From contig JAILXU010000004.1 in assembly GCA_045430275.1 (NCBI GenBank), positions 124,001 through 188,000 on the forward strand: a stretch of 64,000 nucleotides of DNA, given 5' to 3'. The translations under genes and the position numbers were made by a program. The stretch's first letter is position 1. Each line of letters begins with the position of its first letter. This document shows, piece after piece, positions 7,849-16,103 of this stretch. The notes under the pieces are model-generated. The model did not search any database and was not told the DNA's origin. It saw only the letters and a program-made list of their open reading frames with translations. The stretch comes from Oceanobacter sp045430275 (lineage in GTDB: Bacteria; Pseudomonadota; Gammaproteobacteria; Pseudomonadales; Oceanobacteraceae).

Positions 7849-9372
7849 ATGACCGATCAAAACCAAGCCGCTCAGGATGAAAACAAGCTGATTGCCGAGC
7901 GCCGCGCCAAGCTGGAAAAGCTGCGTGATAACTGTTCCGCCAACGGCCATCCGAACAACTTCACGCGTGAACATCTGGCGGGTGAACTGAAAGCTGAACA
8001 CGGCGAAAAAGAGAAAGAAGCGCTGGCCGAAGAAGGCCATCGTGTGGCGGTTGCCGGTCGTGTGATGCGTCGTGGTGGCCCGTTCGTCGGCATCCAGGAC
8101 AGCACTGGCTCGATCCAGTTCTATATGGCCAAGCCGAATCAGAAGAAGAGCGAAGAATGGCAACTGTTGGACATCGGTGACATCGTCGGTGTGTCTGGCA
8201 CGCTGTCCAAATCAGGCAAGGGTGAGTTGTACGTTGACGTTGACCAGATTGAAAACCTGCAAATCCTGACCAAGTCACTGCGCCCGCTGCCAGATAAGTT
8301 CCACGGCCTGGCCGATCAGGAAATGAAGTACCGTCAGCGCTACGTTGACCTGATCATCAACGATGAAACCCGTAACACCTTCCTAGTGCGTTCGAAAATC
8401 ATCGAAGGCATTCGCTTCTTCTTGTCCCAGCGTGGCTTTATGGAAGTAGAAACGCCGATGCTGCAAACCATTCCGGGTGGTGCCACGGCCAAACCGTTTG
8501 AAACCCACCACAACGCGCTGGACATCGATATGTTCCTGCGTATTGCGCCAGAGCTGTATCTGAAACGTCTGGTGGTCGGTGGTTTCGACAAGGTGTTCGA
8601 GATCAACCGTAACTTCCGTAACGAAGGCCTGAGCACGCGTCACAACCCTGAATTCACCATGATCGAGTTCTATCAGGCGTACGCAACGTACCACGACCTG
8701 ATGGATACCACCGAAGCCATGTTGAAGTTCATCGCTGAAACCGTACTGGGCACCACCACCATTGAATACGGTGAGTCGACCTACGATTTCGCGGCTCCGT
8801 TCCAGCGCATGACCATGGTGGAAGCGATTCTGAAGTACAACCCGGATATGGACGCCGAGGTGTTGAACAACGCCGAAGCCAATCTGGATACGCTGAAGCA
8901 ATATGCCAAACAGGTCGGCATCGAAGACTCACCGAAGCAAGCGGCCTGGGGCGCTGGCAAGTACATTTGTGAAATCTTCGAGGAAACCGCTGAAGAGAAG
9001 CTGGATCAGCCGACCTTCATCACCGAATACCCATGGGAAGTGTCACCGCTGGCACGTCGCAGCGACAGCAATGCGTTTGTCACCGACCGTTTTGAATTCT
9101 TTGTCGGTGGCCGTGAGCTGGCCAATGGCTTCTCGGAGCTGAACGACGCTGAAGATCAGGCGGCGCGTTTCCGCAAGCAAGTGGAAGAGAAAGACGCCGG
9201 TGACGATGAAGCCATGCACTACGATGCCGACTACATCAACGCACTGGAATACGGTATGCCACCAACAGCGGGTGAAGGCATTGGTATTGACCGTCTGGTG
9301 ATGCTGTTCACCAACAGCCACACCATTAAGGATGTGATCCTGTTCCCGCATATGAAGCCGCAAGGCAACTGA
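7849..9372 (+). CDS. lysS: Lysyl-tRNA synthetase, class II
   Basis: Charges tRNA-Lys in the cytoplasm. The 507-residue protein has an N-terminal OB-fold anticodon-binding domain (about 60-150, VAVAGRVMRRGGPFVGIQD) and a class II catalytic core. Motif 2 is visible at FRNEGLSTRHNPEFTMIEFY and motif 3 at GIGIDRLVMLFT. Length matches the family. The ATG at 7849 has only a weak ribosome binding site. It sits 170 bp after prfB and ends in a strong terminator. Confidence 0.98.
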   Translation: MTDQNQAAQDENKLIAERRAKLEKLRDNCSANGHPNNFTREHLAGELKAEHGEKEKEALAEEGHRVAVAGRVMRRGGPFVGIQDSTGSIQFYMAKPNQKKSEEWQLLDIGDIVGVSGTLSKSGKGELYVDVDQIENLQILTKSLRPLPDKFHGLADQEMKYRQRYVDLIINDETRNTFLVRSKIIEGIRFFLSQRGFMEVETPMLQTIPGGATAKPFETHHNALDIDMFLRIAPELYLKRLVVGGFDKVFEINRNFRNEGLSTRHNPEFTMIEFYQAYATYHDLMDTTEAMLKFIAETVLGTTTIEYGESTYDFAAPFQRMTMVEAILKYNPDMDAEVLNNAEANLDTLKQYAKQVGIEDSPKQAAWGAGKYICEIFEETAEEKLDQPTFITEYPWEVSPLARRSDSNAFVTDRFEFFVGGRELANGFSELNDAEDQAARFRKQVEEKDAGDDEAMHYDADYINALEYGMPPTAGEGIGIDRLVMLFTNSHTIKDVILFPHMKPQGN

Positions 9373-9382
9373 TTGACTCCCC

Positions 9383-9413
9383 AAACGCCTCGCTGATCAG
9401 CGGGGCGTTTTCT
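9383..9413 (+). terminator. Intrinsic terminator of lysS
   Basis: AAACGCC (9383-9389) pairs with GGCGTTT (9404-9410) around the palindrome CGCTGATCAGCG (9391-9402), with one U-G wobble, followed by a short T-rich run. A near-identical copy lies at 9749-9779 (29 of 30 bases shared over the wider window). Confidence 0.88.
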
Positions 9414-9414
9414 T

Positions 9415-9462
9415 TTGGAGAATACTCTCAAACAGATTGCGGAGGCTATTGAGCATGAGTAG
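9415..9462 (+). pseudogene. Possible C-terminal remnant of a RelE/HigB-type toxin
   Basis: The frame from 9415 reads LENTLKQIAEAIEHE and stops at TAG 9460-9462, overlapping the antitoxin start (ATG 9455) by 8 bp. That overlap and the lysine-rich helix ending resemble the C-terminus of RelE-superfamily toxins that lie upstream of this kind of antitoxin. Everything 5' of it is replaced by the lysS terminator. The segment is too short for a firm call. Confidence 0.4.
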
Positions 9463-9742
9463 TCGGAATATTGGTGATGAAATCCTTCAGGGGCTGAATG
9501 AAATCAAGCAATTCAAACAAGGTGTTATGGCTCTGAAAACAACAGAGCTGTCTGAACCTTCTGCTCCAAAAGTCATTCGGACAAAGCTGAATTTGTCTCA
9601 GTCAGACTTTGCTGGTCTGATGGGTGTCAGTGTCCGAACGCTTCAGGACTGGGAACAAGGTCGTCGTAATCCTCAGGGGCCAGCCATTGCCCTGTTACGT
9701 ATTGCTGAACAGCACCCGGAAGTATTTTCTGACTTGTATTGA
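9455..9742 (+). CDS. XRE-family antitoxin-like protein (NadS/HigA type), orphan
   Basis: A 95-residue protein with a C-terminal helix-turn-helix (about 50-90): KVIRTKLNLSQSDFAGLMGV then SVRTLQDWEQGRRNPQGPA. The architecture matches NadS/HigA-type antitoxins, which normally follow a RelE-family toxin gene and repress the operon. GGAGG at 9441-9445 supports the ATG at 9455. No intact toxin gene is adjacent; only a possible 15-codon toxin end remains. The gene lies between two near-identical terminators, which suggests a past deletion or duplication. Confidence 0.85.
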   Translation: MSSRNIGDEILQGLNEIKQFKQGVMALKTTELSEPSAPKVIRTKLNLSQSDFAGLMGVSVRTLQDWEQGRRNPQGPAIALLRIAEQHPEVFSDLY

Positions 9743-9748
9743 TCCTGC

Positions 9749-9779
9749 AAACGCCTCGCTGATCAGCGGTGCGTTTTTT
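9749..9779. terminator. Terminator of the orphan antitoxin, near-duplicate of the lysS terminator
   Basis: AAACGC (9749-9754) pairs with GCGTTT (9771-9776) around the same CGCTGATCAGCG palindrome (9757-9768), followed by T-rich sequence. Compared with the lysS terminator there is a single substitution (T for G at 9770), which introduces one mismatch. Its end overlaps the last codon of the convergent HugZ-like gene. Confidence 0.85.
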
Positions 9780-10266
9780 ATTTTCCTTTCAAGTGCGTAA
9801 TCTCTCTTAGCGCTTCACCTTCCAGCACAAACGCTTTGCCAAAGCCTTTTACATAGGTTGCACTCTGTGGCGTCAGCGCCAGCAGGTGGAAATCCGTCAG
9901 GGGCTTGATCATCTGGATGGTCTCACCAAAGGTTTCTTCCATAGTCTCCATCACGTCTTCCCAGAGGGGTGAATTGCGCTCGATGGGTTCTACAGTGACT
10001 GGCAGGGTGGCGCGGCGGCGTGCGAATAGGTTACTGGCTGTCTCTTCTGATTCAATAAACATCACGCTGGCCTTACCTTGCTCCAGCAGGTTAGAGGTGT
10101 GGCTGGCCAGTTCGGAGACGTAAATAAAGTAGCAATTATCTCGTTGTACGAAAGGTGCGTAACTGCTCTCGGGTTCGCCTTTGGCGTTGGTTGTTGCCAG
10201 CATCAGTGTTTTAAACTGAAGCATGAATTCGTTAAATTCTTTTTGTATGGAGGGTTTTTGAGGCAT
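9778..10266 (-). CDS. HugZ-like pyridoxamine 5'-phosphate oxidase-fold protein
   Basis: A 162-residue split-barrel protein of the HugZ/HutZ family, whose studied members bind or degrade haem. Visible family features are KTLMLATTNAKGEPESSYAPFV near the N-terminus, the acidic IESEETASNLFARRRAT segment, and a C-terminal REITHLKGK tail with a histidine where haem-ligand residues of the family tend to lie. It is not a canonical PdxH. No haem uptake genes are nearby, so a general flavin or haem-binding role remains open. Confidence 0.75.
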   Translation of the reverse strand: MPQKPSIQKEFNEFMLQFKTLMLATTNAKGEPESSYAPFVQRDNCYFIYVSELASHTSNLLEQGKASVMFIESEETASNLFARRRATLPVTVEPIERNSPLWEDVMETMEETFGETIQMIKPLTDFHLLALTPQSATYVKGFGKAFVLEGEALREITHLKGK

Positions 10267-10489
10267 TGGTGATCCTGATGACTGGCTTGTTAATGTGATT
10301 AATTCTCGTTTCTTCCGGGTTGTTCGTCAAACGTGCGAAATCAAACCGAGCCATCCTGAACCAATGGCGCGCGTGTTTCGTGCTGACTCGTGGCTGTCAC
10401 CCTCGTATTTCTTCTCTTTTCGACATTGCAAATCGCCGCTGCTATTGCACAATAGATTCATTGATTTGGTCATAAGGGCTTATCCGGCT

Positions 10490-11632
10490 GTGCGTATTTT
10501 TGCTGATGAAAACATTCCGTTATTGAAGGCGTTTTTTGGTGATCTGGGGAAGGTGCAAACCTTCAATGGACGCAATGTCCAGGCCGCTGACCTGAAGGAC
10601 GCCGAAGTGTTGTTGGTGCGGTCGGTCACTCAAGTGAACCGGGCGTTGCTGGAAGGCAGTGCAGTGCGGTTTGTGGGGACGGCAACGATCGGTACCGATC
10701 ATGTTGATCTGGATTACCTGAAAGAAGCGGGCATCGGTTTTAGCAGCTCGCCAGGTTGCAATGCCCAGGCGGTGGTGGATTACGTACTGAGTGTGCTCAG
10801 TGTGTTGGTGGATGCACGTGATTTGCCCATGAATGGTTTGTCTGTTGGTATTGTCGGCGTCGGCAACGTCGGGCACAAGTTGCGGTTGCGCCTGGAAGAA
10901 ATGGGTGTGTCTGTGCTGGCGACCGATCCTTTCAAAACCGAGGAAGCTGTAGGACCTTTAACGTCGCTGGATGAGGTTCTGAAATGCGATGTAGTGACGC
11001 TGCATACGCCACTGACTCGGGACGGTGATCACCCAACCTGGCATATGATCGGTGCGGAACAATTACAGCAAATGCAGCCCGATGCGTGTCTGATCAACAG
11101 TTGTCGTGGCGGGGTCGTGGATAATGATGCGTTGCTGGAGCATGCCGTCAGCCAGCGCGATTTTGATTGTGTACTGGATGTTTGGGAGCATGAGCCAGAA
11201 CTGGATTTGAACCTGATGGATTGCTGCCTGTTGGCTACGCCACATATTGCCGGTTATTCACTGGATGGAAAAATGCGTGGCACTGAGATGATTTATCAGG
11301 GTTTGTGTGACTATTTTGATATTCCGATACGTCGTCAGTTGCCACAATTCTTGCCTGAGCCGGGCATCAAACGTGTGAACTTTTCCGATCAGGAACCGCA
11401 TCATCAGGCCTTGAGAACGGCCATTCGGATGGCGTACGAAGTGCGTGTTGATGACGGTAAAATGCGCACGGCCATGCGTAAGGCATCGGACTTACGGCAG
11501 GCATTTGATCGCCTGCGCAGTAACTATCCGATGCGTCGGGATATTCCAACCCTGAAAGTGGGTGTGCCTTCAAAGTGCCTGGAGTTGCAACAGATTCTGA
11601 AGGCTGCCGGGTTTGATGTTCGGACGAAGTAA
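10490..11632 (+). CDS. pdxB: 4-phosphoerythronate dehydrogenase
   Basis: Second step of DXP-dependent pyridoxal phosphate synthesis, an NAD-dependent D-2-hydroxyacid dehydrogenase. The protein begins MRIFADENIPLLKAFF like other PdxB proteins. It has the Rossmann motif GIVGVGNVG, the substrate/catalytic stretch NSCRGGVVD, the glutamate region DVWEHEPE and the catalytic histidine in ATPHIAGYS. The C-terminal about 95 residues form the PdxB-specific dimerisation domain. I chose GTG 10490 (380 residues, close to E. coli's 378); the frame is open to 10295 but the extra N-terminus is not family-like. GGG lies 11 bp upstream. Confidence 0.92.
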   Translation: MRIFADENIPLLKAFFGDLGKVQTFNGRNVQAADLKDAEVLLVRSVTQVNRALLEGSAVRFVGTATIGTDHVDLDYLKEAGIGFSSSPGCNAQAVVDYVLSVLSVLVDARDLPMNGLSVGIVGVGNVGHKLRLRLEEMGVSVLATDPFKTEEAVGPLTSLDEVLKCDVVTLHTPLTRDGDHPTWHMIGAEQLQQMQPDACLINSCRGGVVDNDALLEHAVSQRDFDCVLDVWEHEPELDLNLMDCCLLATPHIAGYSLDGKMRGTEMIYQGLCDYFDIPIRRQLPQFLPEPGIKRVNFSDQEPHHQALRTAIRMAYEVRVDDGKMRTAMRKASDLRQAFDRLRSNYPMRRDIPTLKVGVPSKCLELQQILKAAGFDVRTK

Positions 11633-11653
11633 GCGTGTTGTGTGGTTCAGAGA

Positions 11654-12073
11654 TCAGATATGTTGCAGCACATGTTGCTGCATAATCTGGGTCATCCAGG
11701 TGGTGTCGCTTTGCAAACGGGCAAACTCCAGCACCTGAATAACGGGAGTGGTCTCGACTTGCCCTCCCGATTCCTCTTGTGTGGCGCGAATGGGTTTGAG
11801 CAGTCGTGACAATGAACGGCTGGTCAGTACAAAGTCATCCACGGATAGTTGCCGATCCATCACGCCAAAGCGCACATACCCTTCTTCTTTCAGCCATTGC
11901 AAGGCACCCAGTGCGGCCAGGTGCCGGTTGCTGTGCAGGCCAAACTCGTCCATTTCGTCTGGCCCGGATATATCCTCAACAAACAGGGTTTGCGTGCGGG
12001 GAAAGCGGCGAAACCCAAGCAACAGGATGGTCGAGCAATCCTTGAAAAAATCGTCGATATGAACGTCCAGCAT
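11654..12073 (-). CDS. Hypothetical protein
   Basis: A 139-residue protein that I do not recognise. It has no signal peptide or membrane helix and is rich in acidic residues and short helices. The segment NRHLAALGALQWLKEEGYVRFG (residues about 49-70) looks like a winged-helix-like stretch but lacks enough for a domain call. GAGGACAAC directly before the ATG at 12073 is a good ribosome binding site. It is convergent with pdxB and lies upstream of alaA on the same strand by 44 bp, so the two may be co-transcribed. Confidence 0.7.
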   Translation of the reverse strand: MLDVHIDDFFKDCSTILLLGFRRFPRTQTLFVEDISGPDEMDEFGLHSNRHLAALGALQWLKEEGYVRFGVMDRQLSVDDFVLTSRSLSRLLKPIRATQEESGGQVETTPVIQVLEFARLQSDTTWMTQIMQQHVLQHI

Positions 12074-12117
12074 GTTGTCCTCTGCTTTTATTCGCCTTGG
12101 TGAATAACGTCTGTGGG

Positions 12118-13335
12118 TTAGCCTTGCTGGTATCCCTGAAAGAAACGCTCCATGCGTTCCATTGCCAGGGTCAGGTCTTCCGGGCGTGGCAGGAAGACTA
12201 CCCGGAAGTGATCCGGCTCTGGCCAGCTAAACGCGGTGCCATGCACAATCAGGATTTTCTGCTGCTCAAGCAAGTCCAGCACCATGCGTTCATCGTTATG
12301 AATGTTGAATTTCTTGATGTCTATTTTCGGGAAGCAATACAACGCTCCGCGCGGTTTGACGCAGCTAATGCCCGGAATGGCATTCAAGGCGTCGGTGGCA
12401 ATGTCGCGCTGTTCACGAATGCGGCCGCCTTCCTGAACCAGATCGTTGATGCTTTGATAGCCGCCCAGAGCCGTCTGGATCGCAAACATGGAGGGCACGT
12501 TGGCGCACAGACGCATGGACGAGAGCATTTCCAGACCCTCGATATAGTCACGCGCTTTATGGCGCGCACCACTGATGATCATCCAGCCCGAGCGATAACC
12601 GGCCAGGCGATAGTTTTTGGACAGGCCGTTGAAGGTGATGAACAGCAGGTCATCCGCCAGTGATGCGGTCGAAATATGCTCAGCTTCGTCGAACAGAATC
12701 TTGTCGTAGATTTCATCGGAGAAGACCACCAGCTTGTGTTCTCTGGCAATCTCGATCATTTCCAGCAACAACTCTTTGGGGTACACCGCCCCGGTCGGGT
12801 TGTTGGGGTTGATCAGTACCATGGCGCGGGTACGCGGGGTGATCTTGGCACGCATGTCTTCCAGATCAGGATACCAGTCGGCACCTTCATCGCAGCGATA
12901 ATGCACGGCACGGCCACCGGCGAGGCACACTGCACCTGTCCACAGCGGGTAGTCAGGGGCGGGCACCAGCACTTCGTCACCGTTGTTCAGCAAGCCTTGC
13001 ATGCAGGCAACGATCAGTTCGCTGACGCCATTACCAATAATGATATCTTCGATGCCAACGTTGGCAATGCCCTTTTGCTGGGCGTATTGCATGATTGCCT
13101 TGCGCGCGGAAAACAGGCCTTTGGAATCACAGTAGCCTTCGGAATCCGGCAGATTGTAAATGACGTCCTGAATGATCTCTTCCGGGGCGTCGAGTCCGAA
13201 CGGTTTGGGGTTGCCAATGTTCAGTTTCAGAATGCGGTGGCCATCTTCTTCCATCTTACGGGCCGCCTGAAGTACTGGCCCACGCAGGTCGTAGAATACA
13301 TTGGCGAGTTTGTTGGATTTCAGAATGTCCTGCAT
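12118..13335 (-). CDS. alaA: Alanine-synthesising aminotransferase AlaA
   Basis: A pyridoxal-phosphate aminotransferase of fold type I that makes alanine from pyruvate and glutamate. The 405-residue protein begins MQDILKSNKLANVFYDLRGP as AlaA proteins do. It has NPNNPTGAVY, the cofactor-binding SDEIYDKILFD segment and the Schiff-base lysine at Lys240 in GLSKNYRLAGYRSGW. The start at 13335 follows GGAACC at a normal distance; an open frame continues to 13425 but is not conserved-looking. It is probably transcribed as a single gene or with the unknown gene downstream (11654-12073). Confidence 0.94.
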   Translation of the reverse strand: MQDILKSNKLANVFYDLRGPVLQAARKMEEDGHRILKLNIGNPKPFGLDAPEEIIQDVIYNLPDSEGYCDSKGLFSARKAIMQYAQQKGIANVGIEDIIIGNGVSELIVACMQGLLNNGDEVLVPAPDYPLWTGAVCLAGGRAVHYRCDEGADWYPDLEDMRAKITPRTRAMVLINPNNPTGAVYPKELLLEMIEIAREHKLVVFSDEIYDKILFDEAEHISTASLADDLLFITFNGLSKNYRLAGYRSGWMIISGARHKARDYIEGLEMLSSMRLCANVPSMFAIQTALGGYQSINDLVQEGGRIREQRDIATDALNAIPGISCVKPRGALYCFPKIDIKKFNIHNDERMVLDLLEQQKILIVHGTAFSWPEPDHFRVVFLPRPEDLTLAMERMERFFQGYQQG

Positions 13336-13461
13336 GGCTTGGTTCCGTAAGGTGGCGATCAATAAATGGCGGTATGCCGATGGCGACAGGAGTCGCGTGC
13401 AACTCCGTGGCTGGCCGGGCATCATACCGTTACCGAACAGTCATAGAAAGTGGAGCCTGTT

Positions 13462-13884
13462 ATGTCTCGAAGTGACAAATCACCGGATGAATGGCGTGCC
13501 ATTCTTGATCCGCATACGTATCACATCACCCGTGAAGCCGGAACTGAGCGGCCATTTACCGGCCCTTACACTCATAACAAGGCCGTGGGGTTGTATCGTT
13601 GCGTGTGCTGCTCCAGCCCATTGTTCTGGTCAGACACCAAGTTTGATTCCGGTTGTGGCTGGCCCAGTTTTTTTGAGGCGGTGGATGGTTATCTGATTCA
13701 GCGTCTGGACACCTCTCACAACATGGTCAGAACTGAAGTGATTTGTGGTCAGTGTGATGCGCATCTGGGTCATGTATTTGAAGACGGCCCGGAACCCACC
13801 GGATTGCGTTTTTGTATTAATTCCGCCTCGCTGTCGTTTGAAGAAGGCACTCGGCCTGATCATGATCAACCTGGCCATGGATAG
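13462..13884 (+). CDS. msrB: Peptide methionine-R-sulfoxide reductase
   Basis: Reduces methionine-R-sulfoxide in oxidised proteins. The 140-residue protein carries structural zinc ligands Cys47, Cys50, Cys95 and Cys98 (CVCC and CGQC), the substrate-pocket segment GCGWPSFFEAVDG, and the catalytic cysteine Cys118 in RFCINSASL. GGAG six bases upstream supports ATG 13462. Its last codons overlap the start of the YkgJ-family gene by about 23 bp, so the two are likely translationally coupled. Confidence 0.96.
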   Translation: MSRSDKSPDEWRAILDPHTYHITREAGTERPFTGPYTHNKAVGLYRCVCCSSPLFWSDTKFDSGCGWPSFFEAVDGYLIQRLDTSHNMVRTEVICGQCDAHLGHVFEDGPEPTGLRFCINSASLSFEEGTRPDHDQPGHG

Positions 13885-14164
13885 TGCGATAAATAGCACG
13901 ATGAATAGTGCAATGGCGTGTCGTCTGGGTTGTGGTGCCTGCTGCATTGCGCCGTCCATTACCTCACCGATTCCGGGTATGCCACAGGGCAAACCGGCGG
14001 GGGAACGGTGTGTTCAGCTAACATCTGAAAACCTGTGCAAGCTGTTTGGCCAGCCGGAGCGGCCTGCGGTTTGCCTCGCGTTCAAGGCCGATGCTGAGGT
14101 TTGTGGTGACAGTGACAACATTGCCTTGCTGAATATCACTGAGCTGGAACGTCTCACGCAATAA
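13862..14164 (+). CDS. YkgJ-family cysteine cluster protein
   Basis: A roughly 100-residue protein with the cysteine cluster CRLGCGACCIAPSITSPIPG near the N-terminus, plus later cysteines in ERCVQL, ENLCKLF and PAVCLAF. The family is thought to bind zinc or an iron-sulfur cluster; its reaction is unknown. The start is uncertain: ATG codons at 13862, 13877, 13901 and 13913 are all in frame, and homologues often begin within ten residues of the first cysteine. It overlaps the end of msrB. Confidence 0.85.
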   Translation: MINLAMDSAINSTMNSAMACRLGCGACCIAPSITSPIPGMPQGKPAGERCVQLTSENLCKLFGQPERPAVCLAFKADAEVCGDSDNIALLNITELERLTQ

Positions 14165-14191
14165 TCCGGTTTTTATCAAGCAGGTACGTTC

Positions 14192-14503
14192 ATGTTGAAA
14201 TTGATTTTCTTTGTTCCCGAAACCAGCGTCGAGGCGGTCAAGCAGGCGGTCTTTGATGCCGGAGCCGGGTGTCTGGGTGACTATGACCGCTGCAGTTGGC
14301 AAACCTTGGGAATCGGCCAGTTTCGTCCGTTGGACGGGGCTAATCCGCATTTGGGCCATGTGGGCGCTGTTGAGCGTGTGGATGAATATCGGGTTGAAAC
14401 GCTGGTGGACGAGCGCGTGATTGAAGCGGTTATTGAGGCGCTGATACAGGCTCATCCGTACGAAGAGCCTGCCTGGGAGGTTGTAAAGCTGTGGATGCCG
14501 TGA
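14192..14503 (+). CDS. NIF3/YqfO-like small protein
   Basis: A 103-residue protein matching the insert domain of NIF3/YqfO proteins, found as a free-standing gene in many gammaproteobacteria. Typical features are the opening KLIFFVPETSVEAVKQAVFDAGAG, the middle GIGQFRPLDGANPHLG and the ending ALIQAHPYEEPAWEVVKL. It probably adopts a PII-like ferredoxin fold. The biochemical role is unknown. It follows the YkgJ-family gene by 27 bp on the same strand. Confidence 0.85.
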   Translation: MLKLIFFVPETSVEAVKQAVFDAGAGCLGDYDRCSWQTLGIGQFRPLDGANPHLGHVGAVERVDEYRVETLVDERVIEAVIEALIQAHPYEEPAWEVVKLWMP

Positions 14504-14525
14504 ATTTGGGCGCTCAGTCGGGTGA

Positions 14526-15074
14526 TCAAGTAGTCACGCTCTGACGGTTGCGATCAATATTGAACACTTGTGGGGTGTTGTTATCGACGCTGTCATCGAG
14601 ATAGTTGCGCAGGGTCTGTTCAACCGTCGAGAACGCCAGTTCGTCCCAGGGAATGTCTTCAGGGGCAAAGAGTTCGACCTCCAGGCTTTCTGGCCCCGAG
14701 CTGTATTCAGCCTTGTCCATCTCTGCCAGAAAAAACAAATGTACCTGGCTGATGTGGGTGACGGTGATCATGCTCAATAGAGGGCCAGCTTCTACACGGG
14801 CAAAGGCTTCTTCCCAGGTTTCCCGTTCCGCAGCCTGAGCGGTACCTTCGCCGTTTTCCATAAAGCCACCGGGCAATGTCCAGTAACCCCGGCGTGGTTC
14901 AATGGCTCGTTTGCACAGCAAAATCTTGCCGTCATAGACCGGCAGGGTGCCCGCAACAATGCGTGGGTTGACGTAGTGAATGGTTTGGCAATGTGTGCAG
15001 ACGTGACGTGGCCGGTTGTCGCCATCGGGAATCGTCAGCTCAACGGTATTGCCGCACTGGTTGCAATAATTCAT
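14526..15074 (-). CDS. Nudix hydrolase with N-terminal zinc ribbon
   Basis: A 182-residue Nudix protein. Residues 4-29 form a zinc ribbon (CNQCG ... CTHC). The Nudix box is visible as GGFMENGEGTAQAAERETWE followed by EA, with the catalytic REXXEE core. The usual glycine after the glutamates is replaced, so the box is slightly degenerate. Zinc-ribbon Nudix proteins often act on NADH or related dinucleotides, but the NudC signature is not present and the substrate is open. It is convergent with the NIF3-like gene. Confidence 0.88.
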   Translation of the reverse strand: MNYCNQCGNTVELTIPDGDNRPRHVCTHCQTIHYVNPRIVAGTLPVYDGKILLCKRAIEPRRGYWTLPGGFMENGEGTAQAAERETWEEAFARVEAGPLLSMITVTHISQVHLFFLAEMDKAEYSSGPESLEVELFAPEDIPWDELAFSTVEQTLRNYLDDSVDNNTPQVFNIDRNRQSVTT

Positions 15075-15292
15075 GGGTTCCTCTCGCCGGATGCGGGCAG
15101 TAATTCGTACAGGGACTGCCGACTGCTACTATAGTGTCTTTCTTGCTGCTGGTTTTCCGAATCATCGAAATCGGGAAATCTGGCTGGTCTACCTATTCTG
15201 ACACAGAACCCTTTTGTCATTGATGCCTTTTAGCTGACAGGCGTTCAGTGTCGAACCGATGTGGGTGGGTATCAATACGTTGGAGGCATTCT

Positions 15293-15868
15293 TTGAGTCA
15301 TTCTAAGCTGGTTGAATATTTGTCTGGGCGCTGGGAAGAGCACACTCCCAGAAAAATGAATGCATCGGGGTATCGACAGGCGGCGGTGTTGGTCGGGTTG
15401 ACCGATGCGGCACAGGGGCCATCGCTGTTGTTGACCCAGCGGTCGATCTCAATGCCCACTCATCAGGGCGAAGTTGCCTTTCCCGGTGGCAAGTGGGAGC
15501 AGACAGACGCCTCTTTGGTGGGGACAGCATTGCGGGAAGCCGAAGAAGAGGTGGGGCTGGCATCGAATGGTGTGACGGTTGTGGGCGAGTTGGACCAAGT
15601 GATTTCCAAACACGGTTTTGTAGTGACGCCGGTGTTGGCGGTTATCCCGGAGCAAGCAGCGTTGATACCAGATCCGCGCGAGATTGATTCTCTGTTTCAT
15701 GTGCCGGTATCCCGTTTCCTGGAGCCGCCCGACGACTACTTTCGCCGCTCTACCTGGGTGATGCCAACCTATCTGTACGATGACTATCGCATCTGGGGGC
15801 TGACTGCCTTTATCATTGCCGAAATGATGAATCGATATTGGGATACCCAAATCGACGTTGGCTTTTGA
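15293..15868 (+). CDS. nudL: CoA pyrophosphatase-type Nudix hydrolase
   Basis: A 191-residue Nudix hydrolase of the NudL/YeaB type, which cleaves coenzyme A and acyl-CoA to 3',5'-ADP and phosphopantetheine. It has the CoA-Nudix upstream stretch STHQGE-like PTHQGEVAFPGGKWE and the box ALREAEEEVGL. The position usually glutamate in the first part of the box is aspartate (QTDASL), as in other NudL proteins. I chose the TTG at 15293 because GGAGG lies six bases upstream; GTG 15248 is in frame but has no ribosome binding site. DUF1289 follows after 17 bp. Confidence 0.9.
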   Translation: MSHSKLVEYLSGRWEEHTPRKMNASGYRQAAVLVGLTDAAQGPSLLLTQRSISMPTHQGEVAFPGGKWEQTDASLVGTALREAEEEVGLASNGVTVVGELDQVISKHGFVVTPVLAVIPEQAALIPDPREIDSLFHVPVSRFLEPPDDYFRRSTWVMPTYLYDDYRIWGLTAFIIAEMMNRYWDTQIDVGF

Positions 15869-15885
15869 ACCATGAGAAATCAAGA

Positions 15886-16098
15886 ATGAATCGAGATGTT
15901 GTGCCGTCTCCGTGCGTGAGTATCTGTGCGCTGGATGAAAACGATGTATGCACCGGGTGTTTCCGCACCGGGCCAGAGATCAGCCGGTGGGGAATGATGA
16001 ACCCGGATGAAAAGAGGGCTGTCCGGCTTGCCTGCGCTGAGCGTGAGCAAGCATCGGTTAATTTCCTGATCACCGGACAAATTTCCAAAACCAGATAG
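15886..16098 (+). CDS. DUF1289 domain protein
   Basis: A 70-residue protein of the DUF1289 family with the signature PSPCVSICALDENDVCTGCF and RTGPEISRW. The four cysteines probably bind a metal or cluster. Function is unknown. It starts 17 bp after nudL and is probably co-transcribed with it. It is convergent with the diguanylate cyclase gene, from which it is separated by five bases. Confidence 0.9.
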   Translation: MNRDVVPSPCVSICALDENDVCTGCFRTGPEISRWGMMNPDEKRAVRLACAEREQASVNFLITGQISKTR

Positions 16099-16103
16099 CC
16101 GAT

